Positions 43,561 through 52,362 of a DNA stretch of 64,000 nucleotides are shown here, in pieces (the stretch's first letter is position 1; the number at the start of each line of letters is the position of its first letter). Source of the DNA: Tenacibaculum ovolyticum DSM 18103 (lineage in GTDB: Bacteria > Bacteroidota > Bacteroidia > Flavobacteriales > Flavobacteriaceae); assembly GCF_000430545.1 (NCBI RefSeq), contig NZ_KE387163.1:650439-714438 (forward strand), written 5' to 3'. Under the pieces are notes generated by a model. The model was not told the origin of the DNA. It did not search any database and saw only the letters and a program-made list of their open reading frames with translations. A program made the translations under genes and the position numbers.

Positions 43561-46157
43561 CAAATCCAAACGAATTACATTTTAAAACAAATGTTCAGTT
43601 AAAAAGTATAATTGGTAAAGATCTTATCAATGATGACAACATTGCAATTCTTGAATTGGTGAAAAATTCTTTTGATGCAGATGCAAAAAGAGTTAATGTA
43701 ACTTATTTCAACCTTAAGGATAATGATGATGAACTTATTCAATCATTTTCGGAAAAAACATCAAGATTAGTTATTCAAGATGATGGTTTAGGAATGGATT
43801 TAGAGGACATTCAAGATAAATGGTTGAACATAGCTTATTCTGAAAAAAAATCAAACAAGACACAGCATAATAGAAGAATGGCTGGAGCCAAAGGAGTTGG
43901 AAGGTTTTCTTGCGATCGTCTTGGCGAATATCTAAATCTATATGCAAAAACAAAAGATGATAAAAAATATGTAAAACTTAGTATAGATTGGAAGCTTTTC
44001 GAAATTGAAGATGAAAAAAAGGAAATTCAATCTATACCCTTAAAGTTTGAGTACCTATCAAAAAATGAAATTGAAAATCTTGGTTTCAAAGCCTTTGAAA
44101 ATGGTGTGCTACTGGAGGTTATAAAACTAAGAAGTTCTTGGGCTTATCCAATTAAAGACAAAAGCGGAAATACCATAAAATGGGATACAGAAAAATTCGT
44201 TGATTTAAAAAAATATTTAGAAAAACTAATCAATCCTAATCAAGCATTTCAAGATGATGATTTCGGCATTTATATCAGTACACCTGAGTTTATTAAAGAG
44301 AACGACTTAAGAAATGAGTATGAAAAATTCATTGGTAAAGTAGAGAATCGAATTTTCGATAAATTGGACTTCAAGTCAACTAGTATTGAAACTAGAACTC
44401 AAGATGGAGGTAAAATTATCTATACAGAACTTAAAGATAAAGGTGATACGATTTTTTGGCTAAAGGAGAGAAATCCGTATTATCCGTCAATTAAGAATGT
44501 AAAGATTTCCATCTATTACTTAAATCCATACGCTAAAGCCTTTTTCACAAAACAAACTGGAATACAATCAGTTAACTATGGGTCTATATTTTTGTTTATT
44601 AATGGATTTAGAATTTCCCCATATGGAGAGGTAGGTAATGATTGGCTCGGATTAGATCAAAGAAAAGCACAAAAAACAAGAAGCTTTCTGGGTCTTAGAG
44701 ATATCATTGGTCAAATTGAAATTCTTGATGAGCTAAATGATTTTCAAATCATATCCAGTAGAGAAGGAATTGTAAGAAATGATAATTACAAAGATTTAAC
44801 TAATTCAGAAAGAAACGATAGTTTCTATTATAAAGCACATAGAAGACTTGAAAGATATGTAGTAGAAGGACTTAATTGGGATAGCTCTATTTATGACAAT
44901 AAAGATCCTCAGTTTAAAGAAATTGAACAAAAAATCATTTCGGGAAAAGCGAAAGAAAATGAATTGATTTTTCGTGAAGATGACCAGACAAAACAAAAAA
45001 GAACATATAGTGCGATACATTCAATTATATCTGCTAGAGTTAATGACGTAATAGAATTATATATTAATGAAAATTTAATTACACAAAAGATTGAAGAAGA
45101 AAGGCAAAAGTCCGAAAGAGAATTTCAACAGTTAATTGAAGATTTCGATAATAAAAAAATTGACTCAGAAACTTTGGGTCGAATTTTACAACGTAAAGCT
45201 GAACAAAATGCAGAATTAGAAAAACAACTCAAGGAGTTTTCTAGATATTCAACCAATGAAGCTACTACAAAGGCAATTCTAGAGTTACAGAATTACAAAA
45301 AAACCGTTGAAGAACAAACTATTCTAATAGAAAAACTTCAATATGAATTAGATGATTTAAAAAATCAAAAACAGAGTGCTGAAAAGACTGCTAAACAATA
45401 TAAAGATAAAGCTGATAAAGCTGAAGTAGATTTATCAATTGAAAAAGAAAAAAACCTATACCTTCTTGCAACAAGAAGAACTCTAAGTCCAGATGCAGAT
45501 GGACTAATTCATACCATAAAAATTAATAATATCGAAATAAGAGATGGTATTGAGAATGTAATTGACGATTTAACAGAAGATGATTTCGATATAAACAACC
45601 TAATTGAAAGACTAGGTTTTTTAAAACTCAATGCCGAACGCTCATTAAAAATGTCCGAGTTTGTTACTAGATCAGACCTTAAAGAAGATATCGAAAAAAA
45701 AGACGTTGATTTAGTATCATATATTCAGGAATATATTTCATTATATGGAGAAACATTTTCTGATAAGATATCATTTGAATTTAAAGTTAATAACTCATAT
45801 CTAAACAAAAATATTAGTGTTTTGAATTTATCAATCATACTTGATAATCTAATAAGCAATTCTATCAAATGGGGAGCAGAAAATATTCTGATTGAGTTTA
45901 ACAACACAAGCGATAAACAATTAGAATTTGTTTTTTCGGATGATGGTGATGGTTTATCTAATAAATTTTTAGACAAACACGAACGCATTTTTGAGCTTTC
46001 TGTACGTGACATTCCTTCAAACGGTATGAATGGGTCTGGTATAGGATTATTTTACACAAAGAATCTTTTAAATGATATGAATTGTGAAATCGACTTTATA
46101 GGTAATAACTTAAAATTATCTGGAGCATCTTTTAAACTTATTTTCAATACAATATGA
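43557..46157 (+). CDS. Dual GHKL ATPase: MORC-like N terminus, histidine-kinase-like C terminus
   Basis: 866 residues. The first GHKL module (about 1-230) has ILELVKNSFDADA (N box), IQDDGLGMDL (DxGxG) and GAKGVGRFSCDRLG (lid), followed by an S5-like region to about 420. A long coiled coil covers about 490-630. The C-terminal part has LIHTIK near 660, a possible phospho-accepting histidine, then ILDNLISNSIKWG (N box), FSDDGDGL (G1) and GSGIGLFYTKNLL (G2). MORC-type GHKL ATPases were linked to restriction-modification loci by comparative genomics. The pairing with a histidine-kinase module here suggests a sensor that passes a phosphate to the next gene's product. Confidence 0.85.
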   Translation: MTNPNELHFKTNVQLKSIIGKDLINDDNIAILELVKNSFDADAKRVNVTYFNLKDNDDELIQSFSEKTSRLVIQDDGLGMDLEDIQDKWLNIAYSEKKSNKTQHNRRMAGAKGVGRFSCDRLGEYLNLYAKTKDDKKYVKLSIDWKLFEIEDEKKEIQSIPLKFEYLSKNEIENLGFKAFENGVLLEVIKLRSSWAYPIKDKSGNTIKWDTEKFVDLKKYLEKLINPNQAFQDDDFGIYISTPEFIKENDLRNEYEKFIGKVENRIFDKLDFKSTSIETRTQDGGKIIYTELKDKGDTIFWLKERNPYYPSIKNVKISIYYLNPYAKAFFTKQTGIQSVNYGSIFLFINGFRISPYGEVGNDWLGLDQRKAQKTRSFLGLRDIIGQIEILDELNDFQIISSREGIVRNDNYKDLTNSERNDSFYYKAHRRLERYVVEGLNWDSSIYDNKDPQFKEIEQKIISGKAKENELIFREDDQTKQKRTYSAIHSIISARVNDVIELYINENLITQKIEEERQKSEREFQQLIEDFDNKKIDSETLGRILQRKAEQNAELEKQLKEFSRYSTNEATTKAILELQNYKKTVEEQTILIEKLQYELDDLKNQKQSAEKTAKQYKDKADKAEVDLSIEKEKNLYLLATRRTLSPDADGLIHTIKINNIEIRDGIENVIDDLTEDDFDINNLIERLGFLKLNAERSLKMSEFVTRSDLKEDIEKKDVDLVSYIQEYISLYGETFSDKISFEFKVNNSYLNKNISVLNLSIILDNLISNSIKWGAENILIEFNNTSDKQLEFVFSDDGDGLSNKFLDKHERIFELSVRDIPSNGMNGSGIGLFYTKNLLNDMNCEIDFIGNNLKLSGASFKLIFNTI

Positions 46158-46852
46158 GTGTAGTACGGTTATTATACATAGATGATAATAAGATAAATTC
46201 TCAAATAGATAATCTAAGGAAAAAACTAAAAAATGTTGGTTTTGACCTTGATGAAACTTTTTTGGATTTAAGTAACGATCATTATAAGAAAAGAGATGAA
46301 TCTACTGGAAAAGTGATATTAGATAAGTCCAAAATTCAATCTTATGTTAATGACAATTATATGAATGATAATTTTGATATAGTTGCTTCAGATTATGATT
46401 TTAAAGACCCAAATTTAGATGGATTCGAATTACTTAAATGGATTAAAAACGAATGTACTTCAAAAAAATATAGATTAAGACGAGCAAAGTTTTGTCTTTA
46501 CTCATCTGAACAGGATAAAGTTGCAAAAACATTTGATACTCCAAAAAAAGTAAAAAGCTTGATAAAGCTAAAAATTGATGAATTTATAGATAGGGATAGG
46601 ATACCTGAAGAGTTAACAAAACTGACTGTTGCCCCTAAAGAAGTATATAAGCATAAAGATCACCTGATTAAATTTTTAGAAAAATACCCAGACTTAGTTT
46701 TTAACAGTGTCTATCCAAAGTTTAAAGGAAAAAAACTTTCAGACATAGCACACGAAATTGATAAAGATTTACCGAACGGCATTGATTTCCAGAAAAATTT
46801 GGTTGAACTAACTATAGCTCATTTAGTTGACTTAAATAAATTCGAGGATTGA
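46154..46852 (+). CDS. Divergent receiver-domain protein
   Basis: 232 residues. The N-terminal 150 residues fit a response-regulator receiver: LLYIDDN (acidic pair, residues about 6-11), DIVASDYDF (phospho-accepting Asp near 78, then NLDGFELLKWI), FCLYSSEQ (the Thr/Ser position) and a lysine before DEFIDRD. An insertion of about 25 residues lies between the first strand and the Asp. The C-terminal 80 residues are helical with no DNA-binding motif that I can see. It overlaps the kinase-like gene by 4 bases and is probably its phosphorylation target. Confidence 0.75.
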   Translation: MSVVRLLYIDDNKINSQIDNLRKKLKNVGFDLDETFLDLSNDHYKKRDESTGKVILDKSKIQSYVNDNYMNDNFDIVASDYDFKDPNLDGFELLKWIKNECTSKKYRLRRAKFCLYSSEQDKVAKTFDTPKKVKSLIKLKIDEFIDRDRIPEELTKLTVAPKEVYKHKDHLIKFLEKYPDLVFNSVYPKFKGKKLSDIAHEIDKDLPNGIDFQKNLVELTIAHLVDLNKFED

Positions 46853-47499
46853 TGATTACAGTTATTATTTCAGTCGACCCTTCAACTAAATTTTTATTTG
46901 ACATTGTAAAAAGTTTAAAATCTAATTCTATCGAATTTGAATTGATTGAAGTTCATCCTAGAGAAGAATCTTACAATAACTGTCTTGATTCAATAGCTAA
47001 AATTCCAGAAAACAGTACCATTTTATTTTTAGGTCACGGTCAAGATAACCAGATTTATGGTGGTGAATCACTTGATGACTTCCCAAAACAACCTTTAGTA
47101 AAAAGAAATGAAATGGGCATTTTTAAAAAACAAAATTTATTTTTACTTGCTTGTGATTCAGCTAATTTAATAAAAAGCTCATTCCGAATTGCTAAAACTA
47201 ATAAAGCTATAGGATTTGGTCCTTTACCAACAGAAATTGAAGAGGTTCAAAATGATAAAAAACTTGCTAAAGAAGGAATTACATTAGACACTATTGAGCT
47301 CTTTAAACAAGCGATTAATGAGACTGTTACATTAAGTTTACTAGAATTCTTTAAAGATGAATCTAAAGACTTTATATTTTTAAAGGATTATTTAAACTTA
47401 CACTTGAATAAAAGAATCAATAAAGCAATTCTTGAAGAAGATAATAGGAATTTAGCCGATTTATTATTCAATATGAAAAATGATATGGTTATATACTGA
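46852..47499 (+). CDS. CHAT/caspase-like protease, candidate effector
   Basis: 215 residues from ATG 46852, whose A is the last base of the previous stop codon. The pattern STILFLGHGQDN (histidine about residue 65) and, about 45 residues later, NLFLLACDSANLIK (cysteine about 106), followed by KAIGFGP, is the His-Cys dyad layout of CHAT and caspase-like peptidases (strand-HG ... strand-AC-S). No other family fits this combination so well. There is no signal peptide. In bacterial defence systems such proteases kill the cell or activate a partner by cleavage; that role here is inferred from motif and operon only. Confidence 0.65.
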   Translation: MITVIISVDPSTKFLFDIVKSLKSNSIEFELIEVHPREESYNNCLDSIAKIPENSTILFLGHGQDNQIYGGESLDDFPKQPLVKRNEMGIFKKQNLFLLACDSANLIKSSFRIAKTNKAIGFGPLPTEIEEVQNDKKLAKEGITLDTIELFKQAINETVTLSLLEFFKDESKDFIFLKDYLNLHLNKRINKAILEEDNRNLADLLFNMKNDMVIY

Positions 47500-47615
47500 G
47501 CCAACGTTAAAAGCCATACACATTTGCAATTCACACTAGCCAACGCTACACCAGAAATTGCAAAAGAGTATGTCTTTTGCCAACGCTAGCAAGTTTGCGG
47601 AAAGAAAAGCCAGCC
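47500..47615. repeat. Short repeated stretch after the protease gene
   Basis: CCAACGCTA occurs twice (about 47540 and 47581), each next to related TTGCAA/TTTTGC segments. Part of it resembles 41661-41710 before the operon (GCCAACACACAT versus GCCATACACAT). No gene is seen. Confidence 0.35.
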
Positions 47616-47811
47616 AGGTAACAATGTATAAAAAACATAGGGCGCTTGTACTAAACCAAAAGGTCTGTGCATTTTAACAAAGTCCGCTAAATATAAAATT
47701 TGACGTTTATAGTAGAAAAGATAAAAGCAAAATATTTATATTTAGCTAAGTAATAAACCGAAACAAAAGTGCTTATCACCTGTCCTACGTTTCTTATACT
47801 GAACGTTGTAA
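47616..47811 (+). repeat. attC-like site E (about 196 nt)
   Basis: Left AAC (47620-47622), AAT spacer, arm GTATAAAAAACATAGG. Right side on the bottom strand: AAC, 5-base spacer, GTATAAGAAACGTAGG; only positions 7 and 12 differ. The core is GTTGTAA (47805-47811). The middle shares AACAAAGTCCGC with site F. Confidence 0.7.
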
Positions 47812-47831
47812 ACAATTAAAACCAAGCATAA

Positions 47832-49061
47832 ATGTCAGTACCTATAATATTAGATAAATCAACTTTTCAAGGTCTAAATTATGGCAACATCATTGAATTA
47901 CATCGATACTACAAAGTAAATATAACACCACTAATAGTTTAGGAAATTTTAGGGGATTTGTCTAAAGAGGAAAAGGCTGGAAGAAAAACACCTAAAGAAG
48001 AAGTAATCAATTTATCTAAAAAGTTGTTTCCATATAACTCTTATGTAAATATGCCTTGCAAACTTATAATAGAAAACTCATTTCTTGGAAAGTTTGTAGA
48101 TAGCGAAAATAGACCATTCTTAATTGCTAATGAATCGATAAAAACAAAAGGTAAAAAAGGATTAATTTTTAAAGAAACTGAAGAAGAAAAATCCATAAAA
48201 CGCTGGAAAATAGGAGAATTTGATTCTATTGATGAAATAACTTCAACTTTATGGAGAAAAGAATCTAAAAATGAAAATGTAATTAAAGAGTTTAAAAATA
48301 AATTTGAACACTTATCTAATATAAAAGTTACAAATACAAAAGCAACAAATCCTGAAAAACTTGAAGAATTAAAAGAAAAATTTTTTGAGCGAATAAATAT
48401 TGAAATGGAAGAAGAGGATTCTCTTATCCGAATGCTTGACTATTTTGAAATAGAAGAAAATAAAAAAGCAGAAATTATAGAAAGATATAAGAATGGAAAT
48501 ACATACCAATTAGAAGAATTTGCAAGTTATGCGTATTACTGTTATTCAGTTGTATCAATGTTTTACATTGGAATGAACAATGGTATCTTTGGAGATAGAC
48601 TAACTAATCTGTTAGACCTTGAATATTTATTTTACGCCCCATTCGCCAAAGTTTTTACATCTAATGATAAATTCTTAATTTCCTTATACAATACAATACA
48701 ACCAAAAAATGTAGTTTTTATATCACTGGAGTCCTTAAAATCTGATTTAAAAAAGTTTGAAAAAATTAATACACCTGAAAACTTTGCTAAAGTTCCTCCT
48801 GATAAAAACACCGAAACTTTTAAAATTTGGGATAGCACATTTGATTTAGAACTAACAGAGCGTCTGAAACCAACTGAAAAAGAATTAAAAAGAGCGAAAA
48901 AAGAGTTTAAAGAAATATTAAAAATGGCTGAATCTGGAGAGTCTGGAGAATTTGAAGGAGAACCTGATTTCTTGGTTAAAGAAAGTTTTATGTCTTTAGA
49001 TGCCCCTTGTGTTTGTGGCAGCGGAAAAACTCTAGGAGAATGCCATTACAAAGGAAAATAA
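47832..49061 (+). pseudogene. SEC-C motif protein with one in-frame stop (cassette 6)
   Basis: Reading from ATG 47832 (MSVPIILDKSTFQGLNYG), the frame has a single TAG at 47940-47942, after which the same frame continues (EILGDLSKEEKAGRKTPKE) to 49061. The stop has replaced one residue of an otherwise complete protein of about 409 residues. A shorter product could start at TTG 47958. The C terminus is a SEC-C zinc motif, CVCGSGKTLGECH. Proteins with a C-terminal SEC-C motif are frequent in accessory regions, and their roles are mostly unknown. The gene starts 21 bases after the core of site E. Confidence 0.75.
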
Positions 49062-49065
49062 CTGC

Positions 49066-49255
49066 TTACAACAAAGTATAAAATTAATAAGGGTTAAGTG
49101 CCAAACCCAAAGTTAGTGCATATTAACAAAGTCCGCCAAATTTACAATTTGACGGCTTAAAGAAAATTAACGGTAAAATTATAAATTTGGCTAAGTGCTA
49201 AACCGATAAGTAAGAGTGTTTTAATCCCTTACTATTCTTATACAAACCGTTAGCT
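49066..49255 (+). repeat. attC-like site F (about 190 nt)
   Basis: Left AAC (49070-49072), AAA spacer, arm GTATAAAATTAATAAGGG. Right side on the bottom strand: AAC, 5-base spacer, GTATAAGAATAGTAAGGG; positions 7 and 12 are A versus G, and position 9 also differs. The core is GTTAGCT (49249-49255). Confidence 0.7.
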
Positions 49256-49270
49256 AAAATTAAAAACAAG

Positions 49271-49963
49271 ATGAAAAGAGAATTGACAATTATTCTATTA
49301 ATTGGAATAGTAATTCAAAGTTGTACAAGCAATAAATATTTAAAATCTGAAAATTATCTTAATAAAACTTCTAATATTCCATTTTTTGAACCATCTGTTA
49401 TTGTTTATTCAGTTGATAATTCATCTCTTAAACTAATTAGTAAATTAAAAAGCAATTATAATGATAGTTTGTCACTTGTATTAAAAAAAAAGATTTACTC
49501 TACTATTAATAGAAACAAGAGAAAATATAGAATTAATGACGAGATTATATTAAATAATGAAACTATTGAAGCTAAAGTAAGAAAAGAACTAGCAGATTTG
49601 ATTTATCAATCTATGACAAAGTTATCTATTAAAAAAATTGAGTTAACTCCTACAATTGACTCAATACTAGAGTCTAAAAATCAAAGATATGCTTTAGGTA
49701 TTCGAAGTTTAGGCTTCAGTTATAAAAAGGAAAGTTTTCTGAAAAAGACTTTAACTAATACAACTTCTATATTAACTTTAGGAATTGTAACTCCTCCGCC
49801 TGTAAAAGATCAACTTTCATTTTATTCAATAATAATGGATTCAAAAACAAATAGAATAACATATGCGAGAAGTACAATAGTAGATGAAAATTCACCAACA
49901 GATTTGAATGTTATTAAAAAACAATTGGATCAACTTTTTGAAGATAACACCTATGAAAAATAA
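49271..49963 (+). CDS. Hypothetical lipoprotein (cassette 7)
   Basis: 230 residues. The leader IILLIGIVIQSCTSN puts a lipobox cysteine near residue 18. The mature part is basic and mixed in structure, with a short hydrophobic turn TSILTLGIVTPPPV near 170 and strands around LSFYSIIMDSKTNRITYARS, which hints at an envelope-associated protein with a beta domain. No family recognised. It starts 16 bases after the core of site F, and site G begins 8 bases after the stop; one gene, one cassette. Confidence 0.55.
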   Translation: MKRELTIILLIGIVIQSCTSNKYLKSENYLNKTSNIPFFEPSVIVYSVDNSSLKLISKLKSNYNDSLSLVLKKKIYSTINRNKRKYRINDEIILNNETIEAKVRKELADLIYQSMTKLSIKKIELTPTIDSILESKNQRYALGIRSLGFSYKKESFLKKTLTNTTSILTLGIVTPPPVKDQLSFYSIIMDSKTNRITYARSTIVDENSPTDLNVIKKQLDQLFEDNTYEK

Positions 49964-49970
49964 AAACTTT

Positions 49971-50102
49971 TGCTAACACCGTGTAAAATTAATTGCTAGT
50001 TTTAGCCAATTTACGAAAGTCCTCGCGGACTTTCTATCTGTGATTTATTTGCTAACTTTAGTGCTTGAAATACGCAACTAATCTTACACAAATACGTTGT
50101 AC
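49971..50102 (+). repeat. attC-like site G (about 132 nt)
   Basis: Left AAC (49975-49977), ACC spacer, arm GTGTAAAATTAATTGC. Right side on the bottom strand: AAC, 6-base spacer, GTGTAAGATTAGTTGC; only positions 7 and 12 differ. The core is GTTGTAC (50096-50102). The internal hairpin is GAAAGTCC with GGACTTTC. Confidence 0.72.
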
Positions 50103-50124
50103 GCAATATGAAAAACCAACGAAA

Positions 50125-50799
50125 ATGAAAAAAATAATCTACCTCTTTCTATTAGTTTCCAATTTCGGATTTGGTCAAAATGGGTTTATTGAAATAGAAA
50201 TCAAAGACTCTGTAAGAATAAAACCGATCAGTTTTGAATATAACGTTCAAATAAGTGAATCCAAATTCACTAGTTATAATGTAAAAGGAGTGATCGGTAA
50301 GGATTCTGTCAAAATAAAAATGCAAGAAAAATATAAGGAACTTGAATTATTTCTTGAAAACAAAAAGTATAAAATCCGACCGTTAAATAACTCTGAATTT
50401 CAAATTCACAATTATGCAGGATTTTGGAAATTAGGATTTGCTGTTGAATTGCAAACCTCTAAGAAGTTGGGAAAACTGACTACCGAATTGAAAACGTTGG
50501 ACTTCATAACAGGTTCGATAGGAGAAATTGAATACGGAGATAGTGAATTGCATGAAAAAAGGTTGTTTTCAAAGGTTTTGGAAAAAGCGAAAAGAAAAGG
50601 ACAAATGATTGCTGGGCTTACTGGACAAAAATTAGGTAGGATTGTTGAATTGAGAGAAGGAAAAGAAGCTGAAAATATAAGTGTCAATATCAGAGATGTT
50701 TATTTAAGCGCTCTTCAACAGAAAAATTGGGACGTTAATAAAAACATTTTATTTGGCCAGCAATGGAAAACAGTAGTGATAAAATTTAGTGCAAAATAA
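50125..50799 (+). CDS. Hypothetical secreted protein (cassette 8)
   Basis: 224 residues from ATG 50125, chosen because MKKIIYLFLLVSNFGFGQ is a clear signal peptide; the frame opens 60 bases earlier inside site G. The mature protein starts NGFIEIEIKDSVRIKP and is beta-rich, with a central helix (EKRLFSKVLEKAKRKGQMIAG). It contains no motif I know. Its composition and length fit an envelope or secreted accessory protein. The site that should close this cassette is only half present (50809), because an IS110-family remnant follows. Confidence 0.55.
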   Translation: MKKIIYLFLLVSNFGFGQNGFIEIEIKDSVRIKPISFEYNVQISESKFTSYNVKGVIGKDSVKIKMQEKYKELELFLENKKYKIRPLNNSEFQIHNYAGFWKLGFAVELQTSKKLGKLTTELKTLDFITGSIGEIEYGDSELHEKRLFSKVLEKAKRKGQMIAGLTGQKLGRIVELREGKEAENISVNIRDVYLSALQQKNWDVNKNILFGQQWKTVVIKFSAK

Positions 50800-50808
50800 T
50801 AATACTGG

Positions 50809-50835
50809 ATACAACAAAGAACTGAGATAAAAACC
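50809..50835 (+). repeat. Left half of an attC-like site, interrupted
   Basis: ATACAAC (50809-50815), AAA spacer and GAACTGAGATAA follow the pattern of the other left arms, with A at arm positions 7 and 12. No matching right arm is found before the IS110 remnant. Confidence 0.45.
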
Positions 50836-50935
50836 AAACAAATTCTTCATTAAATTAATACAATATTATTCTATGCTCAAAATGCTACTACTTGGTATTT
50901 TGAGCTTTTATTTTCTGTATAATTACTACTTATTT

Positions 50936-51446
50936 TCACAAAACTGAAACATGGGTTTCATCATAAGTTAAACCAGATTTTACAATAGCAAAACTTTGTT
51001 TGATTAACTTATTTGAAACAGCTATTAAAGCTAGTTTTTTACTCTTCCCTTTGTTTACAATACGCTCATAAACATCTCTACATGCTTTATTGTGTTTGCA
51101 TGCATTAAAGGAACATAAAAACAAAAGATTCCGTAACTTTCTATTACCAACTTTACTTATTCTACTTCGACCTCTTACACTACTCCCTGACTCTCGTATT
51201 GTAGAGGTTATACCAACATAACTACAAAGTTGTTTCGAGCTTTCAAACTTGGTAAAACCATCGGTGATTATAAGCATAAATAAAGCTGTTTTAAGTCCGA
51301 TTCCTGGAATACTGGTTAATAATGTTAACTGTACTTGCTGCTCTTTTTTTACTAGAGACAATAATCTTTCTTCAATTCCTTTTAACTCTTTATCTAAATG
51401 TTTTTTATCTCTTAAATTTAACCTTTTTATTAAGTTGCTAACTTAA
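50936..51446 (-). pseudogene. IS110-family transposase remnant (C-terminal part)
   Basis: About 170 codons on the minus strand. An open stretch from 51446 has no proper start. The clear part is LTLLTSIPGIGLKTALFMLIITDGF and LCSYVGITSTIRESGSSVRGRSRISKVGNRKLR, the C-terminal 'transposase 20' domain of IS110/IS1111 elements with its serine-bearing SVRGRSRI. The N-terminal DEDD catalytic domain is missing, so the element cannot move by itself. It lies exactly between a half site and a complete site of the cassette array. Confidence 0.85.
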
Positions 51447-51570
51447 GACGTATATAATTTATTGCAATTTTTAGCTTATTTACGAAAGTCCATGCAGACT
51501 TTCTATCTGTGATTTATTTACATAATTGGTTGTTTAAAACACGTAACTAACCTTATACAAATCGTTGTCT
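51437..51570 (+). repeat. attC-like site H (about 134 nt), left core altered
   Basis: Left arm GTATATAATTTATTGC (51450-51465). Right side on the bottom strand: AAC, 5-base spacer, GTATAAGGTTAGTTAC. Positions 7 and 12 are A versus G, with four other differences. The left AAC is displaced (GCTAAC at 51437-51442) or lost, next to the IS110 remnant. The core is GTTGTCT (51564-51570). Confidence 0.55.
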
Positions 51571-51633
51571 ACAATTTTAGAAATTTGGCTATTATACCAG
51601 TTTTTGGTATATTTGAATTAAATCAGTATTCAA

Positions 51634-51885
51634 ATGAATAAAAACACATCAATATCTCTCGGAAATTATTTTGACCAATTTGTGCAAAGTAGCATAAGTC
51701 AAGGAAGGTTTAAAAATGTTAGCGAAGTTATTCGTGCAGGATTAAGGCTTTTAGAAGAAGAAGAAAGCAAAGTGATTGCGTTAAAAAAAGCAATTCAAGA
51801 AGGAATTGATAGCGGAATAGCTCACGACTTTGACCCTAAAGAACATCTTGAATCACTAAAAGCGAAAAAGCACTCGAATGGCTGA
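51634..51885 (+). CDS. ParD-family antitoxin (cassette 9)
   Basis: 83 residues with the ribbon-helix-helix start of ParD/CopG-like antitoxins: TSISLGNYFDQFVQSSISQGRFKNVSEVIRAGLRLLEEEE, where the first strand binds DNA and the helices dimerise. The C-terminal 40 residues are acidic then basic and would wrap the toxin. It overlaps the toxin gene by 8 bases, so the two are translated together. It normally represses its own promoter and neutralises ParE. Confidence 0.88.
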   Translation: MNKNTSISLGNYFDQFVQSSISQGRFKNVSEVIRAGLRLLEEEESKVIALKKAIQEGIDSGIAHDFDPKEHLESLKAKKHSNG

Positions 51886-52177
51886 ATATAGGTTAACGAA
51901 CAAAGCCGTTGAAGACTTATCAAAGATTTGGGATTATACATTTGAGGTTTGGTCGGAAAAACAAGCTGACAAATACTATGATGAACTAATTTCTAACTGC
52001 AAAGAAATTGCTAAAAACCCTGACTTAGGAAAAAACTACGAAGGAATATCAAAGCAACTTCTCGGTATTAAAGTAAATCGGCATATAATATTCTTCAGAA
52101 CGTTAAATCCTGATTATGTAGAAATAACTAGAATATTACACGCAAGAATGTATTTAAAGAAGAGAATAACGGAATAA
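51878..52177 (+). CDS. ParE/RelE-family toxin (cassette 9)
   Basis: 99 residues beginning MAEYRLTNKAVEDLSKIWDYT, the standard ParE/RelE fold with two N-terminal helices and a sheet containing LGIKVNRHIIFFRTLN and a final RILHARMYLKK. ParE toxins act on DNA gyrase, whereas RelE relatives cut mRNA. The RILHxRxD/Y ending is closer to ParE. It pairs with the overlapping ParD gene. Such pairs are frequent in large cassette arrays, where they help to retain the array. Confidence 0.87.
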   Translation: MAEYRLTNKAVEDLSKIWDYTFEVWSEKQADKYYDELISNCKEIAKNPDLGKNYEGISKQLLGIKVNRHIIFFRTLNPDYVEITRILHARMYLKKRITE

Positions 52178-52252
52178 AAACTGTATAAAATAATTTCTAT
52201 AATGCATATGCACCCTGCGGGATGCAAACGCACCATACAAGAAACGTTAGGC
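52176..52252 (+). repeat. Short attC-like site (about 77 nt), atypical
   Basis: The right core GTTAGGC (52246-52252) is the best match in the window to the integron core GTTRRRY. The left side (AAAAAC, TGTATAAAATAATT) matches the right arm only over TGTAT. The middle holds a GC-rich hairpin (GCACCC with GGGATGC). Confidence 0.4.
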
Positions 52253-52290
52253 CCAATAAACAGGGACAACTAATGATAAAGTAAAAACTC

Positions 52291-52319
52291 TCGTGAACAT
52301 ATTATAAGCTTGTTCACGA
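52291..52319 (-). terminator. Hairpin terminator of the minus-strand cassette gene
   Basis: TCGTGAACA pairs with TGTTCACGA around an 11-base loop. On the minus strand it is followed by GAGAGTTTTTAC. It lies 44 bases after the stop of the gene at 52363. Confidence 0.6.
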
Positions 52320-52362
52320 AAATTTTTAAAGTGTATTACAATTTTATTAAGTTACCAATAGT

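Noticed and set aside
42123..47499. Ordinary type II restriction-modification system
   Set aside because: The methyltransferase and controller fit, but none of the three following proteins shows a nuclease motif; they are two-component-like and protease-like instead.
42123..47499. Detocs-type defensive two-component system
   Set aside because: Detocs as I know it has a TPR histidine kinase and a nucleotide phosphatase effector and no methyltransferase; here the sensor has a MORC-like ATPase half and the effector looks like a protease.
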